Counted from the stretch's first letter, positions 1 through 11,489 are shown. The stretch is DNA of 64,000 nucleotides from Petaurus breviceps papuanus (GCA_028583685.1 JAMXIF010000042.1:21220509-21284508), one strand, 5' to 3'. The notes: generated by a model from the letters alone, not told the origin. A program made the numbers and translations.

Positions 1-2289
1 TTGGACATAGTTCCTAATTACTCATGGAGTCCTTTTCTTTTAATGATTGCACAGTTGGCAGATATGACTAATCTTATTCATGAATTGTATTCATGGTGCC
101 TTCACATGAAGTTTGTACTTTTTTATGTGTTAAGGTTGTTAAATGTAATACTATAAAAAGATTGTCATATAAGGAAATTTGAACTTACACATTTACTAAT
201 TTAAATTTAAGTTGGCATGGAATGATTGGCTTTAGACTTTATCTTGTTGCTAAAGGTAGTAATAGGAAGTCAGTCTAAATCTTGTAATGACTAGATATCA
301 TTGTGTAATTTGTTTTATGAGTTAATGATTTAATTTTGAAAGTGCATACTGTGTCCAAGGCACTGGGTCATCCTTTGTATCCTAAGGATGATCATATTGT
401 CAACTAAAGGAAAATTATATCAGAACAATTAGATAGTTCAAATGCTTACTGGTTTTGCTTGCAACTTTTGGGCACTATACTGTAAAACTCCACTGTCTAT
501 TCTGATCATTTGAAGGATAAGTATCGGAGTCTATCCCTAAGCCATTATTATTATAAACAAATCAGCATCCATTTGCTACTAAGTTATAGTAGGATAGATG
601 GCACTTAGATGTAGTGTCTTATAAAACAAAGGAGTCTGGTAAGATTTTTTTTTCCACTTCTGCATCTTGAGAAATTCCTTAGCTAGTTTTAAGTGCAGTC
701 ATTATTCAATCAGGGTCTATTTTACTTAGACTCCCAAATTTCACCTTTTGGGAAGGAGAGAGCATGGAAATACTATTCTTTTTAATTGTAATCAAATAAA
801 AATAAAATTTGTATAAAAGACAAAAACCCCTAGTTTGTGGGTCTTATTTTTCCCTCAGTTCATCCTGGTTTCATACAAGTAGATATATATTAGGGAAATC
901 ACTATCTGGGCTGGGCTCTTTTTGTTCTCCTTGAAATATAACAAGTCAGTTTCAAAATGACTGATCTAGAAAGAGAAAAATAGAAGTATATAGCTGATTG
1001 AGGAGGGATTTTCAAATGCTACAAGAAAAGAATTCCCTAAGATACAAGGGCCTATTATCAAAATACACTATAAGAACATCAAAAGCATAAGCTTGCATTT
1101 TAGGTGATAACTGAACCATCTCTGAACCTCTAGAACTTGACTTCTCTTACATAAAAATATTCTGCACTCTTTACAATTTTTAGAGATGTTTATCTACTTC
1201 AAGTTTTAAAGTTGAATATTTACAGCTACCATATAGAAGGAGACACCTTTTGTCGGGCTAATTTTAATGGATTATGTGCAACTCTTAGGAAACATGAAAT
1301 CATTCATTTTGAAAACATCATGGTTCAATATTCTGAGTAATTTAAAAGATTATAAAGAAAGAAGTACTGTGATGAAATATGTGGTTTAGATTTGTTAATA
1401 TGCACAAATGATCATGGTCTACTAATTTAATGATGTATGGACTAACAAGCATATAGTTCAAACCCAGTTGTATCTGTCTGCCTTGGTGAATACTGTAAAT
1501 ATTTCCAAGGTAGTATTCTAACTTTTACTGAATTTTAAAATGCTCCCACACATAGAGTCATAAACTTGGCTCTGAACTCTGATTGGCTGATTCAGCAAGA
1601 AGTCAACCCTCATAGGAACTAACTTCTTCCTTATCTTTTTTATGAGGTTAAGGCTGTGTGGAAATGAAAAGCAGGCACTGAGAAAATGAAGTCTCTTCTT
1701 CAACAGGACAGATCACTCACCTGTTTTATGTCCTGTCGTAGGTCATGTGCTAAAAATTTTAGAAGCTCCCAGAGATGCTGTAGGCAAGAGTTTGAGGAAT
1801 ATATGATGTGCTTGTTTATCATGTAGGTCTGACTTTAATAACCACAGTAGTTTTTGTGAGGAACCATTTTTTCAAGGGACAAGAACCAGGACTGGCTGTA
1901 GGCAAAATGGTGCAAGAATTGGAATTGTCTTTGGGAGCACTTTCTTTTGAACATCAGCTTTCCCTTTCTCTTTTATTGACCCTATCATGTTGTCACATTC
2001 ATTTGGATCAGCCCTCAACAGTGCCCTTTTCTCTGGTCCTTTCTGATCATTTATCTGTCTTAAGTCCTTTTTTCTAAGTGCCAATGCTTGCTAGAGCTAA
2101 CAGGTTTGATCAGCAAAACTTTTATAAGGTGTTATTCAGCACAAATGTGCGATAGGTACCAGAATGTCTTAATATCAATTATTTAAGCTCCTTATTTGTA
2201 GAGAAGTCTTAATAATTTTTATACATCTTATGGCATCTTACATACTCTTCTACTCAGAGATAAAAATAAATCTTTGCTTTCTTTCCTCA
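1..2289. other. Unassigned AT-rich intronic sequence
   Basis: I see no gene, RNA or clear repeat here. A short match to an antisense L2 3' end may exist near 342-372 but is too degraded to call. Confidence 0.5.
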
Positions 2290-2785
2290 TGTCAAAGAGG
2301 AAGAAATATACCTTCTTTCCAATGTTAACCCTTCTCCTCCTCTCAATGCTATTACCTCCAGAACTTTCTCCCATCAATTATCCCTTTTCCCTTGTGGTTT
2401 CAGTCTTTTTTTCTCTAGTATTTTTTTTCCTTCTGCTATGAACATCTTCTGTTCTCCTGTCCTAAAAAAGTAAATACAAAAAGAAACCCTTTAAATTAAA
2501 CATATTACCCTCATTTCTGCTGTTATTGACTTTTCTGTCTGTTCACAAGCAAACTTCTTTTATGTTTTATGATCTTCTCAATTACACATAAACAAAAATG
2601 TTTAACTTGTTTTTTAAGTTCCAAATTATTTCCTTCACTCCTTTCCCTTCCCATTCCTTGAGAAGGCAAGTAATTTGATATAGATTATTATAGATGTCCA
2701 TATAAGGCATATTGCAAAAGAAAATGCAGGAACACCCTCCAAGAAAAATCCCAAGAATAATAAAGTTTTAAAAGGATGCTCCAGA

Positions 2786-2942
2786 GGGCAGCTAAATGGT
2801 GCAGTGATTAGAGCACTGGCACTGGAGTCAGGAGAACCTGAGTTCAAATCCAGCTTCAGACACTTGACACACTTACTAGCCATGTGACTTTGGGCAAGTC
2901 ATTTAACCCCAATTGCCCTCCAAAAAAAGCAAAAAAAAAAAA
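2786..2942 (+). mobile_element. tRNA-derived SINE (common Australian-marsupial type), full length
   Basis: Starts GGGCAGCTAAATGGTGCAG, has a tRNA-type B box (GTTCAAATC) and ends in an A-rich tail. The 10-bp target-site duplication AAAGGATGCT lies at 2771-2780 and 2943-2952. It is inserted in the antisense L1. It resembles the WSINE1-type family; the name is from memory. Confidence 0.85.
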
Positions 2943-2953
2943 AAAGGATGCTT

Positions 2954-3053
2954 NNNNNNNNNNNNNNNNNNNNNNNNNNNNNNNNNNNNNNNNNNNNNNN
3001 NNNNNNNNNNNNNNNNNNNNNNNNNNNNNNNNNNNNNNNNNNNNNNNNNNNNN
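2954..3053. other. Assembly gap of exactly 100 N
   Basis: A nominal-size gap directly abuts the SINE's target-site duplication and is followed by CGGTT and a 15-base C run (3059-3073). By comparison with the L1 sequence on either side, only about 40 bases of L1 should be missing, so 100 is a placeholder. Confidence 0.9.
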
Positions 3054-3262
3054 CGGTTCCCCCCCCCCCCCCCGGAGGTGGATAGAATTTTTCATTATAA
3101 GTCCTTTGGAACTGTCTTAGATCATTGTACTGCTGAGACTAGCTAAGTCATTCACAGTCAATTGTTGTACATTATTATACCATAATGTTCTCCTGGTTCT
3201 GTTCATTTCACTTTAGATCAGTTCATATAAGTCTTCCCAGGCTTTTCTGAAAACATTCTGCA

Positions 3263-3417
3263 TTTTTTTTTCCTTTTTTGGAGGGCAGTTGGGGGTTAAG
3301 TGACTTGCCCAAGGTCACATGGCTAGTTTTTGTGTTGTGTCTGAGGTTGGATTTGAACTCAGGTCCTCCTGACTCCAGGGCCGGTGCTCTATTCACTGAA
3401 CCACCTAGTTGCCCACC
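3263..3417 (-). mobile_element. tRNA-derived SINE (common type), antisense
   Basis: T-rich tail at 3263-3280, then the reverse complement of the SINE body with the B box complement (GATTTGAACTC) and an end at CACCTAGTTGCCC. It interrupts the L1 between CATTCTGC and CTTATTACTTCTTATTTGC. No clean target duplication is visible. Confidence 0.85.
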
Positions 3418-3999
3418 CCCCCTGCTTATTACTTCTTATTTGCATATTATTCTATCACAATCATGTATCCCAGCTTATTCAGCCATTTCCCAATTATCAA
3501 GCATCCCCTCAATTTCCATTTCTTAGCTATAGTTCCATAAAAGGAACTGTCATAAATATTTTTGTACATATAGGTCCTTTTTCTTTGAGGTATAGACCCT
3601 CTCATGGTTCCCTATAAGAAGCTGTCACATCTCTATTCACTTAACTTTTCCTCAGGATCTGATTTCTGCCTCCACTACTTTGCTCAAACTGCTGTCACCA
3701 GTGACGTTCTAGCCACTAAATCCAGTGGCCTTTGCTTCTTGACCACTCTAAAACATTTGATAGCTTGAAATTCAATCTCCACCTGCTTCTTGAGACTCTC
3801 TTCCCATTTCATCCATGATGCATCAATCTTGTATTTCTCTTCCTCTCTCTCTCTGACTATACTTTCTCTGTTTCCTTTGCTTATTCTTCTCATGCCTCTT
3901 GTTTCTAAAAGTTGGAAATCTCCAAAACCCTATCCTTAGCTCTCTTCTCTTCATATCTCAACCTTAACAATCTTTCCATGGTCTTAGCTATTGTCTGTG

Positions 4000-4230
4000 T
4001 AATAAACAAAAAGAAACCATTCCTGCCCTTATGTAGCTCTCATAGAGGGAGGTAGCATGGGTCAGGAAGGAGAAAGGAGGGCATTGGAGACATAGGTAAA
4101 TATAAAATATGTAAAAAAATTATTGGGAGAAAGCACTAGCAACTGGGGAGATCAGAGTAGGTCTGGCTAAGAGATGGCACTTGTGAATCCACTATTATAT
4201 AAATATAAACACATGTATGTATGTGCTTAA
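4000..4230 (-). mobile_element. L2 3' end, antisense, nested in sense L2
   Basis: The region reads as the antisense of an L2 3' end and upstream UTR (CCATTCCTGCCCTTATGTAGCTC, then GGGAGAAAGCACTAGCAACTG). The sense L2 breaks off near 3999 and resumes at CCAGATAGCTATATCCCGC near 4232. Confidence 0.55.
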
Positions 4231-4475
4231 ACCCAGATAGCTATATCCCGCACTAGTCTTTCTCCTGAGTTCCTGGTCTACACCACCAACTTCATATTGG
4301 ACATCTCCAACTGGATGCCCCATAGGCATCTTAAACTCATTGTGCCCAAAATATTGTTATTTTTATAAAGAGAACCATCATTTTTCCAGTCATTCAGATT
4401 TACAAACTGGGAATCATCTTCAACCCCTCACTTTCCCTCATCCAACACTCCAATCAAGTCCTGTCAATTTTACCA

Positions 4476-4555
4476 TATATATATATATACACATACATAC
4501 ATACATACATACATACATACACACATATATATGTGTGTATGTATATAATATATAA

Positions 4556-4592
<37 letters not shown>
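4476..4592. repeat. Compound (AT)n (CATA)n (TG)n simple repeat
   Basis: AT, CATA, TATG and TG runs follow each other; CA-rich and TG-rich halves are mutually complementary, so the tract can fold on itself. Confidence 0.9.
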
Positions 4593-4593
<1 letters not shown>

Positions 4594-5328
4594 AAAACTT
4601 TGTCTTTATTCACATAGCCCTCTGCACTTTGAGGCCTCATCATGTCTCACCTAAATTGCTGCAATGATTTCTTAATCATTCTGCTGTTCAAGTCATTTTT
4701 TCTCTCCAATCCAATATCCATACAGCTTTCAAAGCAATATTTAAAAGCATAGATCTGGCCACATCAATCTGCTGTTCAAAAAGCTCCTATTGCTCCCTAT
4801 TGACTTTTTTTTTGAGGGGCAGGGACAGAAATCAAACTTCTCTGCTTAATATTTAAAATTCTTCACAACCTGACTCCAATCTATTTTTCCAGGCATATTT
4901 TTCATAATCTACAGTGCATTCCAACTAAATTGGCCTATTGAATGATGCCAGAATTTATTACTGAATCTCCTCCCTTCTCTGTGCTTTTAAACAGTTTGAC
5001 CCCTATGATTGGGATGGACTTTACACTCATTCCTTCCTCCAGAATCCCTAGCATACTTCAAAGTTCAGCCCCACAACTGCCTCCAGGGAGAAGTTTTTTT
5101 ATGAAACTCCTCATTATTAATGCTTCCTCTGTCCCCCAACTATCTATATATTTATATAGATAATATATATATATAATTACATATTTATTTATCTCTTTAC
5201 ATATTATATCTCCAAGTCCCAGTACTCCTTAAGTATCTGAAGAGATTTTTCAATTTATTTTTACATTTTTAGTTTGTATTTCCAGCACCCCCTGGATATA
5301 GGAATAATTTAAAATACTCGTTGTACTA

Positions 5329-5679
5329 GACTGAACTGTGTGTATGTGGTGACGACTTCACTGTTCCTCTGTTCAAATCATAGGATGGCATCCTAAAGTC
5401 ACTGAGGTGTTTTTTTTTTCTTTAATAAAATTAACTTTTTTTTAAATGGTCAGATTTGCTGTTCATTTCCAAAGTATTCTATGCTGCCTTGGAAATAGTA
5501 TGGAACCCATGGGGCTTTGTCTCAGAAAGTGTGGAGGGCTATACCAGCACTATTTGGGGACATACTTCTTGAGTTGTTGGTAGCAGCCCCTTCCCAAAGG
5601 AATTTGCTAGCTTTTCTGGCCAAGTTCTTTGCCATAGACATGACAGTGGCAGAAAGTTCACTGAGATTTGTTTGATATG
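5329..5679. other. Unassigned intronic sequence
   Basis: Repeat-free as far as I can tell; no coding signal. Confidence 0.5.
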
Positions 5680-5862
5680 ATCATAAGTTTAGATTGTAAG
5701 GAACCTTAGATGTAATTCTAGCCCAGTTCTCATTTTATCCATAAATAAACAGGGGCTTGACGATATTAAAATGACTTGCCCATGGTCACAGAGCTGGTAA
5801 GCATTAAAGATGAAACCTTGTTCTTCCTGATTCCACATCCAACACTCTGACTGCTACACCAC
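5680..5862 (-). mobile_element. MIR/CORE-SINE, antisense
   Basis: Antisense MIR core: AACAGGGGCTTGACG, GACTTGCCCATGGTCACAGA and CTTCCTGATTCCA in the expected order. Confidence 0.7.
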
Positions 5863-6059
5863 ATGCATCCTTCACCTTTAGCAACAATCTCCCAGTATCC
5901 CTTGGCACACTTCTGACCTCCACTCTCCCCACCTCCCCTAGACAGCAAGAGCCAGTGCCTTCCAAATAGTGACACCTCTGAATGTCCTAAGACAAGTTTC
6001 TTTCTTCTGAACCTCATCTCAGGGAACTCTCCTTCAAACCTTATTCCAAGCTCACACAT

Positions 6060-6745
6060 TTCTAGCTAACATTGTTTATTGTACATGAGGTTTGTAGGCC
6101 ACCCGTATATTGAAAAAAAAAAAACAACTTGGTAACAGATGTCATCATAGGATCATAGTCCCAGTGGAAAATAAATTCATCCTCAGGCATTTCTTGTCAC
6201 TTGTGCTTGCTTTTTCCCTGGCTTTTTTCTCCTTGCTCAGTGTTTCCTTTGAATGCAGCCTTTGGGTATTTGTTTTTTGATTTTCTCTTTAGAATTGCTA
6301 CCCTGAAACAGTCATGGCTGTCTTTAGCTATTAACAAGCTTTGGAAGAGTGGATATTTGAATATAGAGCTTCTTAGACAAAACAGAATGTAAAAATAGCA
6401 GCTGTTGCCTTGTTTTCTAGATTTAAAAATGCCCTTTTAAAAATACAGATAAACACAGGATTTGATATTTCAGGCAAATCATTCACTTGCATACACTTGC
6501 AATAGTGTTAGAATATGATTAAATCCCACACAGTTTCATTTAAGCTTCAATGCATGCTAGAAACGAGCATCTAGGAGTGTAGCCTGAAATCCTCCTCCAG
6601 GAAATAAAGCATTGAGGATAGAAAGGAAGGAGAGTTCTTTGATGTTATTTCCTAATGGAAGAGAGACTCTAAAATGCTTAATGGGAGATTAGGAGAATCT
6701 GTTTATTTCAGTTTGAACAAACATCAACACTTCAAGAGATGGTTA
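6060..6745. other. Unassigned intronic sequence
   Basis: No repeat or coding signal. The part around 6400-6590 is free of repeats and keeps a few CpGs, so it could hold conserved noncoding sequence. Confidence 0.45.
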
Positions 6746-6830
6746 AGGAACAATATTCACCCAGCAAACATTTCTTAAGGGCCTACTATGTGCAAAATAT
6801 TATCCTAGGTTGGAGGAAAAACATAATTTG
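6746..6830 (-). mobile_element. L2 3' end fragment, antisense
   Basis: AAACATTTCTTAAGGGCCTACTATGTGC is the reverse complement of the L2 terminus (GCACATAGTAGG...AATAAATG type). Confidence 0.6.
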
Positions 6831-6879
6831 TCTCTCTACTCATAATCCCAGAGCGATATGTAGGAGGTCATCGACTTAG

Positions 6880-7045
6880 TACAAAAGGAAAATTTAGCAG
6901 CCAACTAGGCCACTCCTTCCTTTTATTACAGATGAGAAAACTGAAACCTTGAGAGATCAGGTGAGGTGCCCAGGGTCACACACATAGTAAGCAGCAGAGT
7001 CAAGATTTGAATCTAGGTCCTCTGGTTCTCTATCCACCATTTTTT
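6880..7045 (-). mobile_element. MIR/CORE-SINE, antisense
   Basis: ACAGATGAGAAAACTGAAAC, CCCAGGGTCACACACATAG and GATTTGAATCTAGGTCC in order. Confidence 0.8.
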
Positions 7046-7789
7046 TCTTCCATTGCACTGTGAACTATTCATAAATATGAAGCCACTGCAGTAACTATGA
7101 TTCACAATAGCATTTAGGCATAAGCATAAGAGAAGCACAAAGTATTATGTAAGGACAGAGGTAGAAATGATCATTTTCAATTCAGAGGGTCAGGAGACAG
7201 TTGAGCATTGTAGATTATATCCCTCAGTACTTTGAAGTTCAAGTTGGAAGAGGAAAGAAAACTTCTGAAACCTGAAGATTCAGTCATTTAGATATGCCAA
7301 GATACTTAAAATATTTCCTTCCTACAAACTTCCCATTTCTCATACTCTGCCCACTAAAGATATCTCAAATATAGGCCATCCAATCACAACAACCACAATA
7401 AACGAATGAGAAATATCTTAAGAGAAAATACAAAAGGCTTGTTTTCTGATAGTAATTGTTGACTTCAGATTTTCCTCCCTAGAACAGAAAGGTGTGGGAA
7501 CTTATTTTTGGCTGCCCAATTATCGGCAGCAACTGAAATCTTTAATTATTTGAGTAGAATACACAACAAATACTATCCAGTAAAATGAAGTCTTGGAGAG
7601 GTTTTTGTAAGCCCAGGGGTATTCAAATAGTTGGGCAGGTAATGGAACTCAGGAGAGAACATCAGAAATGGGTGTATAGGGTTGTACCACTTTATAATAA
7701 CTCAGTAAACAAAAAACTGAACATTAAAACCTATGCTTCTGGGATAGGATAAATGCTTTTGTTAATAAAGGCATTCTTCATCATGCTAC
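7046..7789. other. Unassigned intronic sequence
   Basis: No repeat recognised. A compact repeat-free block near 7490-7560 contains AATTATCGGCAGC and homeodomain-type TTTAATTATTTGAG. Confidence 0.45.
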
Positions 7790-8002
7790 AAGCAAAGGTT
7801 GGACTTCTCTGCCCTTCACAATCTGGCACCACCCTACTTTGCCAGCAGTGAAGTATCTTTTTATGCCCCACTGGAATCTCCATACAGTAGTATTGTGACT
7901 GAAGCAGAACTCCTGCTAATCCTTGCTTGTGCCCTCCTCTTCACTTAGAAAGCTTCTCTCTTCCTCTTCATCTCTTGAATTCTACTTATCCTTTAAAACC
8001 CA
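7790..8002 (+). mobile_element. L2 fragment, sense
   Basis: CTTCACAATCTGGCACCACC and the following Cys-free, pyrimidine-rich block are typical of the L2 3' region just before the end of the element. Confidence 0.65.
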
Positions 8003-8120
8003 ACTCATTTAACCTCTCTAGACCTCAGTTTCCTTATCTTTAAAATGAGAAAAATAATAGTTGAACTAACTGCCCTTGAAAGAGTTAGGAGGGAAGGATT
8101 TTATGGACTTTAAGCCATCA
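8003..8120 (+). mobile_element. MIR/Ther-type CORE-SINE fragment, sense
   Basis: AACCTCTCTAGACCTCAGTTTCC followed by ATCTTTAAAATGAG is the sense core. It directly follows the L2 fragment. Confidence 0.65.
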
Positions 8121-8831
8121 CCTAAATATGTCTTACTATTATAATTGAATATAGGTCTGTCACTAACCTAGCTAATATTGGAGATGCCTTTTATCCACTC
8201 ACTAATTCGTAGAAGACAGATTGATTTTCATCAGTGAAGGAAATCTCCACACTAATGAAATCCTGCATCTTCAGAAGGAAAGATAGAATAGCCAAAAAAA
8301 CAGAGAGTAGCTCTCCTTTTTGTATAAAACCAATTGTAATGTCTTATGTTCAGGAATGGGACTAAATAATAGCACTTTCTTCTCCATAGACAATTCTCCC
8401 ATTCTGACAATGTACCCAAAAACGTTTGGTAAATTGTTGTAGAAGTCATCCTCTGGAAATGATATATTATCCCTTTAATTTGGTAACTGGTTTCCCAGTC
8501 CCAATTTTGAAACCAGATATAAATAAGATTCAGTAAACCACTCTGCATGCAGTTTTCCGGTACCTTAGTCTTCTCCCCTTCTGCTGAATTTGAAATACAT
8601 ATTTTCAATATTTCTCTTCCTTCCAAAGTGGAGCTCTTTGCTAAGCACAAACCAAGATCTATTTTTGCTGTCTTGATCTTATTTGTGAGACTATCTATGG
8701 GAGGAAAAAAATTAAGAATACACACAATTGGGGACGTTTATATTTTTTGCAGATCCCCTGATATAATGAAGTGGATAGACACCAAAAAGTCTCCCAAGTG
8801 TGCAAAAGGAAGTATTTTTAAAATATTACTA

Positions 8832-8945
8832 TAGAATCGTAGAATACTAGAACTGGAAAAGACCTAATTTAACCCCCTTGTTTTATAGAGGATGAAACTA
8901 AGGTGAAGAAAAGAGACTTGGCCAAGATCTTATTGCTGGCAACGT
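8832..8945 (-). mobile_element. CORE-SINE with L3/CR1-like tail, antisense
   Basis: ATAGAATCGTAGAATACTAG, AACTGGAAAAGACC and GGATGAAACTAAGG are the antisense tail and core of the Ther/MIR3 kind. Confidence 0.65.
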
Positions 8946-9025
8946 TCATTCATTAAATATTTATCAAGTGCCTATGTGTCAAATGTGATAGATGCTAGAG
9001 ATATTATAAAACCGAAAACAGATAA
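8946..9025 (-). mobile_element. L2 3' end fragment, antisense
   Basis: CATTAAATATTTATCAAGTGCC then GATGCTAGAGATATTATA, the reversed L2 terminus. Confidence 0.55.
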
Positions 9026-9279
9026 AGACAACATAGAATCTAAAGTACCCTTAAAATATGTTGGGGTTATATTAAGAATATGAGAGTTTTAAAATAAAAC
9101 TAAATGGTCATGATTTCTGTAGAGAAATTCATAGTTTAATTCAAATGACTATTTACAGAAACTCATGGACATATTATGTGTACATGTTTTCTTTGAAAAA
9201 TCTATACCATCCCATATAATACATTAGAGCATTGAATTTCAAGTTAGAGGACTTTAGTGAAATCTCAATTCTCCTCTGT

Positions 9280-9470
9280 TAAGGCTCACTTAAAGTGCTA
9301 TCTCCTAGAAGAAGCCAGGTCTGATTCTTTAATTCCAGTAGGCATCACTACTTCCTCCCTCTTCAAATTATATTGCCTTTGTTTATCTCTTTGAAGGTTT
9401 AATCTTCCCTTCCCCTTTTACCCCACCCACAACAGAAGAATGTAACACCCCCAAAGGGAAGGTTTTTTTT
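9280..9470 (+). mobile_element. L2 3' fragment, sense
   Basis: AGTGCTATCTCCTAGAAGAAGCC followed by pyrimidine-rich sequence and AATTATATTGCCTTTG matches the L2 end region. Confidence 0.6.
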
Positions 9471-9957
9471 TTTGCTTAGTTATGTGGCATTTAAAAAGGT
9501 TTAAGAGACATAATTTCTGGGTAACAATTATTTTATTAATAATGACAGAATTTTAGTAAAAGAATGGTCATTTGGCTGTCGCTTAGACCAAAGACCATCA
9601 TGGTGGAGAGGGCTCAAGGCTTATATGTTCTCTTGGAAGAGAAGTCTTTAAAAGGACAGCAGTCAATTCTAATTATATAACTATTAATGAGAGGTAGACT
9701 TTCCAAAGAAAAGTGGGTTTACTCCAATGAAGGACTCAGTGACATCATGTCACCATTGGACAGAAAGACTATCTCTTTATCTAGACTACCCCCAACCTTG
9801 GGCAATTTAGACAAAAGGTCTCTCTTCATCGAGGCTTGATCGAATGGAATTCACCTTAAACTAGAGATTTCTTGTAAAGTTGGTTTCGGGTCTGATAGAG
9901 AAGGTTAACTCAGTCTTCAGAGACTGAGGTCTTGAAATGAGTGTATAGAAAAGAGGA

Positions 9958-10121
9958 GGGGCGGCCAGGTGGCTCATCGAGTAAGAGCACTGGCTCCAGT
10001 GTTGGGATGACCTGGGGATCGAATCCGGGCTCAGATACTTAGCACCACACCCAGAAATAACTGGCCTTGTAACCTTGAGCAAGTTACTTAACCCTAATTG
10101 CTTAAAAAGAAAAAAAAAAAA
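9958..10121 (+). mobile_element. Lineage-specific tRNA-SINE subfamily, full length
   Basis: GGCGGCCAGGTGGCTCATCG start, B box GATCGAATCC, then the diagnostic block TTAGCACCACACCCAGAAAT and an A-rich tail. A perfect 11-bp duplication (AGAAAAGAGGA) lies at 9947-9957 and 10122-10132. About 94% identical by eye to the copy at 13260, so comparatively young. Confidence 0.9.
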
Positions 10122-10199
10122 AGAAAAGAGGAAACTCTGAATCTCCTCAAATCATTAGTTATTAATCATTTATCTCAGCACCTTAAGGTCTACAAAATC

Positions 10200-10363
10200 C
10201 TTTCCTTTTAACTCTCTGGTGATATACTTAGTATAATTATTTACAATAAATAAGGAAACTGAGGCTCAGGTTAAATTGCTTGCCTTTAGTCATACAGCCA
10301 GCAAGTTCTGAAACTGGAAATTAAACCCAACTCTCTTGGTTCTAAGTCTGCTGCTCATTCTAC
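10200..10363 (-). mobile_element. MIR, antisense
   Basis: ATAAGGAAACTGAGGCTCAG and GTCATACAGCCAGCAAG are the antisense MIR core. Confidence 0.75.
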
Positions 10364-10474
10364 AATATTATGTGGGCTTTTCACTTGAACTCATGACTAC
10401 CTCATATAACAATGAAACATCCGAGTAAGACTTCAGCAGGGAATTTCTTTAGTATAGTTCCTAATACAATCTAA

Positions 10475-10610
10475 AAAGCTTTTATTAAATGCCTACTATG
10501 TGCAAGGTGCCATGACAGGTTTTCAGGACACAAGTCAAAAACAAAAATAGTCCCTGCCCAAAAGGACTTTGCATTCTGCATGGATAGATACAGTATGTGG
10601 ATCAAGAATT
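10475..10610 (-). mobile_element. L2 3' end, antisense
   Basis: TTATTAAATGCCTACTATGTGC and AATAGTCCCTGCCC in the order expected for the reversed L2 end. Confidence 0.7.
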
Positions 10611-10970
10611 ACATGCATGATCAGATGAGACAGAAAACACAAAAAAAATGCAATCAGAAAAAGACATTTCCTGTAATTTGACCCATTTCTTAATATATTT
10701 GGTTCTTAATTAGTTGTTAATTTTTTAAATGAGGTTTCTTCCATCTCCAAAATTCTGACTTTTAAATATTAAGCTGTTTTTACACCAGTCAGATTTGCCA
10801 TTTTCAGAACAAAAAATCTATGGAACATGAAGTTGGATCACCACCTGCTATGGTGGCAATGGCTTCTGGCAACATAATTGAAGTATGAGCCCTGCTAAAG
10901 GTTCTCTACTTATTTAAACTAATAAAAATGTTAACACCAGTCCTAGAGCATGCAAGGACCTCTACCTCCC
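10610..10970. other. Unassigned intronic sequence
   Basis: No repeat or coding signal seen. Confidence 0.5.
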
Positions 10971-10974
10971 AATC

Positions 10975-11170
10975 AATCAATGAGCAAGCATTTTTAATCA
11001 CCTGCTAGGCTCTGTACTAGACACTAGAGACACAAAGACAAAAGTAAATCGATCTCACCTCTCAGTGTGTGCTTGTACAGCATTGGGGAAGACAACATGG
11101 AGATTTATAAGTATACACAAAATAAGTGCAAGGCATTATGTTGGGGAAAGGCACTAGAAGCTAGAGGGGA
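10975..11170 (-). mobile_element. L2 3' end, antisense
   Basis: CAATCAATCAATGAGCAAGC, CCTGCTAGGCTCTGTACTAG and GGGAAAGGCACTAGAAGC follow each other as in a reversed L2 3' UTR. Confidence 0.7.
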
Positions 11171-11372
11171 TTGCCACTCCCTCCATGAAGTGTTTTCTAC
11201 TATTTCTAATAGGCAAAAATCTTCCATCCTTCAGACCTCATAAAGCATCCTTTTTTACATACTCATTATGCATTATCTTATTGTTTCTTTTATGTCTCCT
11301 GATTAGAGACTCAGGAAAAATGGGGACCAAATCTAATTTAATCTTTGTGATTTTCACAAGGTAATAGTAGGT
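11171..11372 (+). mobile_element. L2 3' end, sense
   Basis: CTCCCTCCATGAAGTGTTTTC, then GATTAGAGACTCAGG and AGGTAATAGTAGGTG. It forms a tail-to-tail-like pair with the antisense L2 just before it. Confidence 0.55.
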
Positions 11373-11384
11373 GTTTGCTCTTTG

Positions 11385-11465
11385 TGGATGGAAGGAGGGA
11401 GGGAAGGAAGAAAGGAAGGAAAAGAGAGAAGGAGCAAGGTAAGAAGGGAGGGTGGAAGGAAGTAA
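11385..11465. repeat. Purine-rich (GGAAG)n low-complexity tract
   Basis: Nearly pure A/G on the plus strand with repeating GGAAGG units; accounts for the open frame here. Confidence 0.85.
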
Positions 11466-11489
11466 ATGATGGAAATGACCAGACTAAGG

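Larger units (their letters stand above)
2605..3615 (-). mobile_element. L1 LINE, antisense, ORF2 C-terminus and 3' UTR
   Basis: On the minus strand this matches the end of marsupial L1 ORF2 and its 3' UTR. On the plus strand one reads GGAGGTGGATAG...CATTATAAGTCCTTTGG (3073-3109), CTCCTGGTTCTGTTCATTTC (3190-3209) and TCAGCCATTTCCCAATTATC (3479-3498). It is truncated at its 5' end near 3615. It carries two later tRNA-SINE insertions (2786-2942 and 3263-3417) and the assembly gap. Confidence 0.75.
2290..5328 (+). mobile_element. L2 LINE, sense, 3' portion, multiply interrupted
   Basis: Segments 2290-2600, 3616-3999 and 4231-5328 read as consecutive parts of one L2. They run from the reverse-transcriptase region through the block TTGGACATCTCCAACTGGAT near 4297 to the characteristic 3' end (TTTGTATTTCCAGCACC near 5274). 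The copy is old, with many substitutions and no long open frame. It is interrupted by an antisense L1 (about 2605-3615), by an antisense L2 3' end (about 4000-4230) and by a dinucleotide repeat. The continuity of L2 sequence on both sides of each insert is the main evidence. Confidence 0.75.

Noticed and set aside
2786-2942. tRNA gene suggested by A- and B-box-like sequences
   Set aside because: The boxes belong to the tRNA-derived head of a SINE with a poly-A tail and target duplication. The same applies to all other SINE copies in the window.
8252-8725. 157-codon open reading frame on the minus strand, the longest apart from simple repeats
   Set aside because: No recognisable domain, composition like surrounding AT-rich intron, a competing 95-codon frame on the other strand, and no splice or promoter context.
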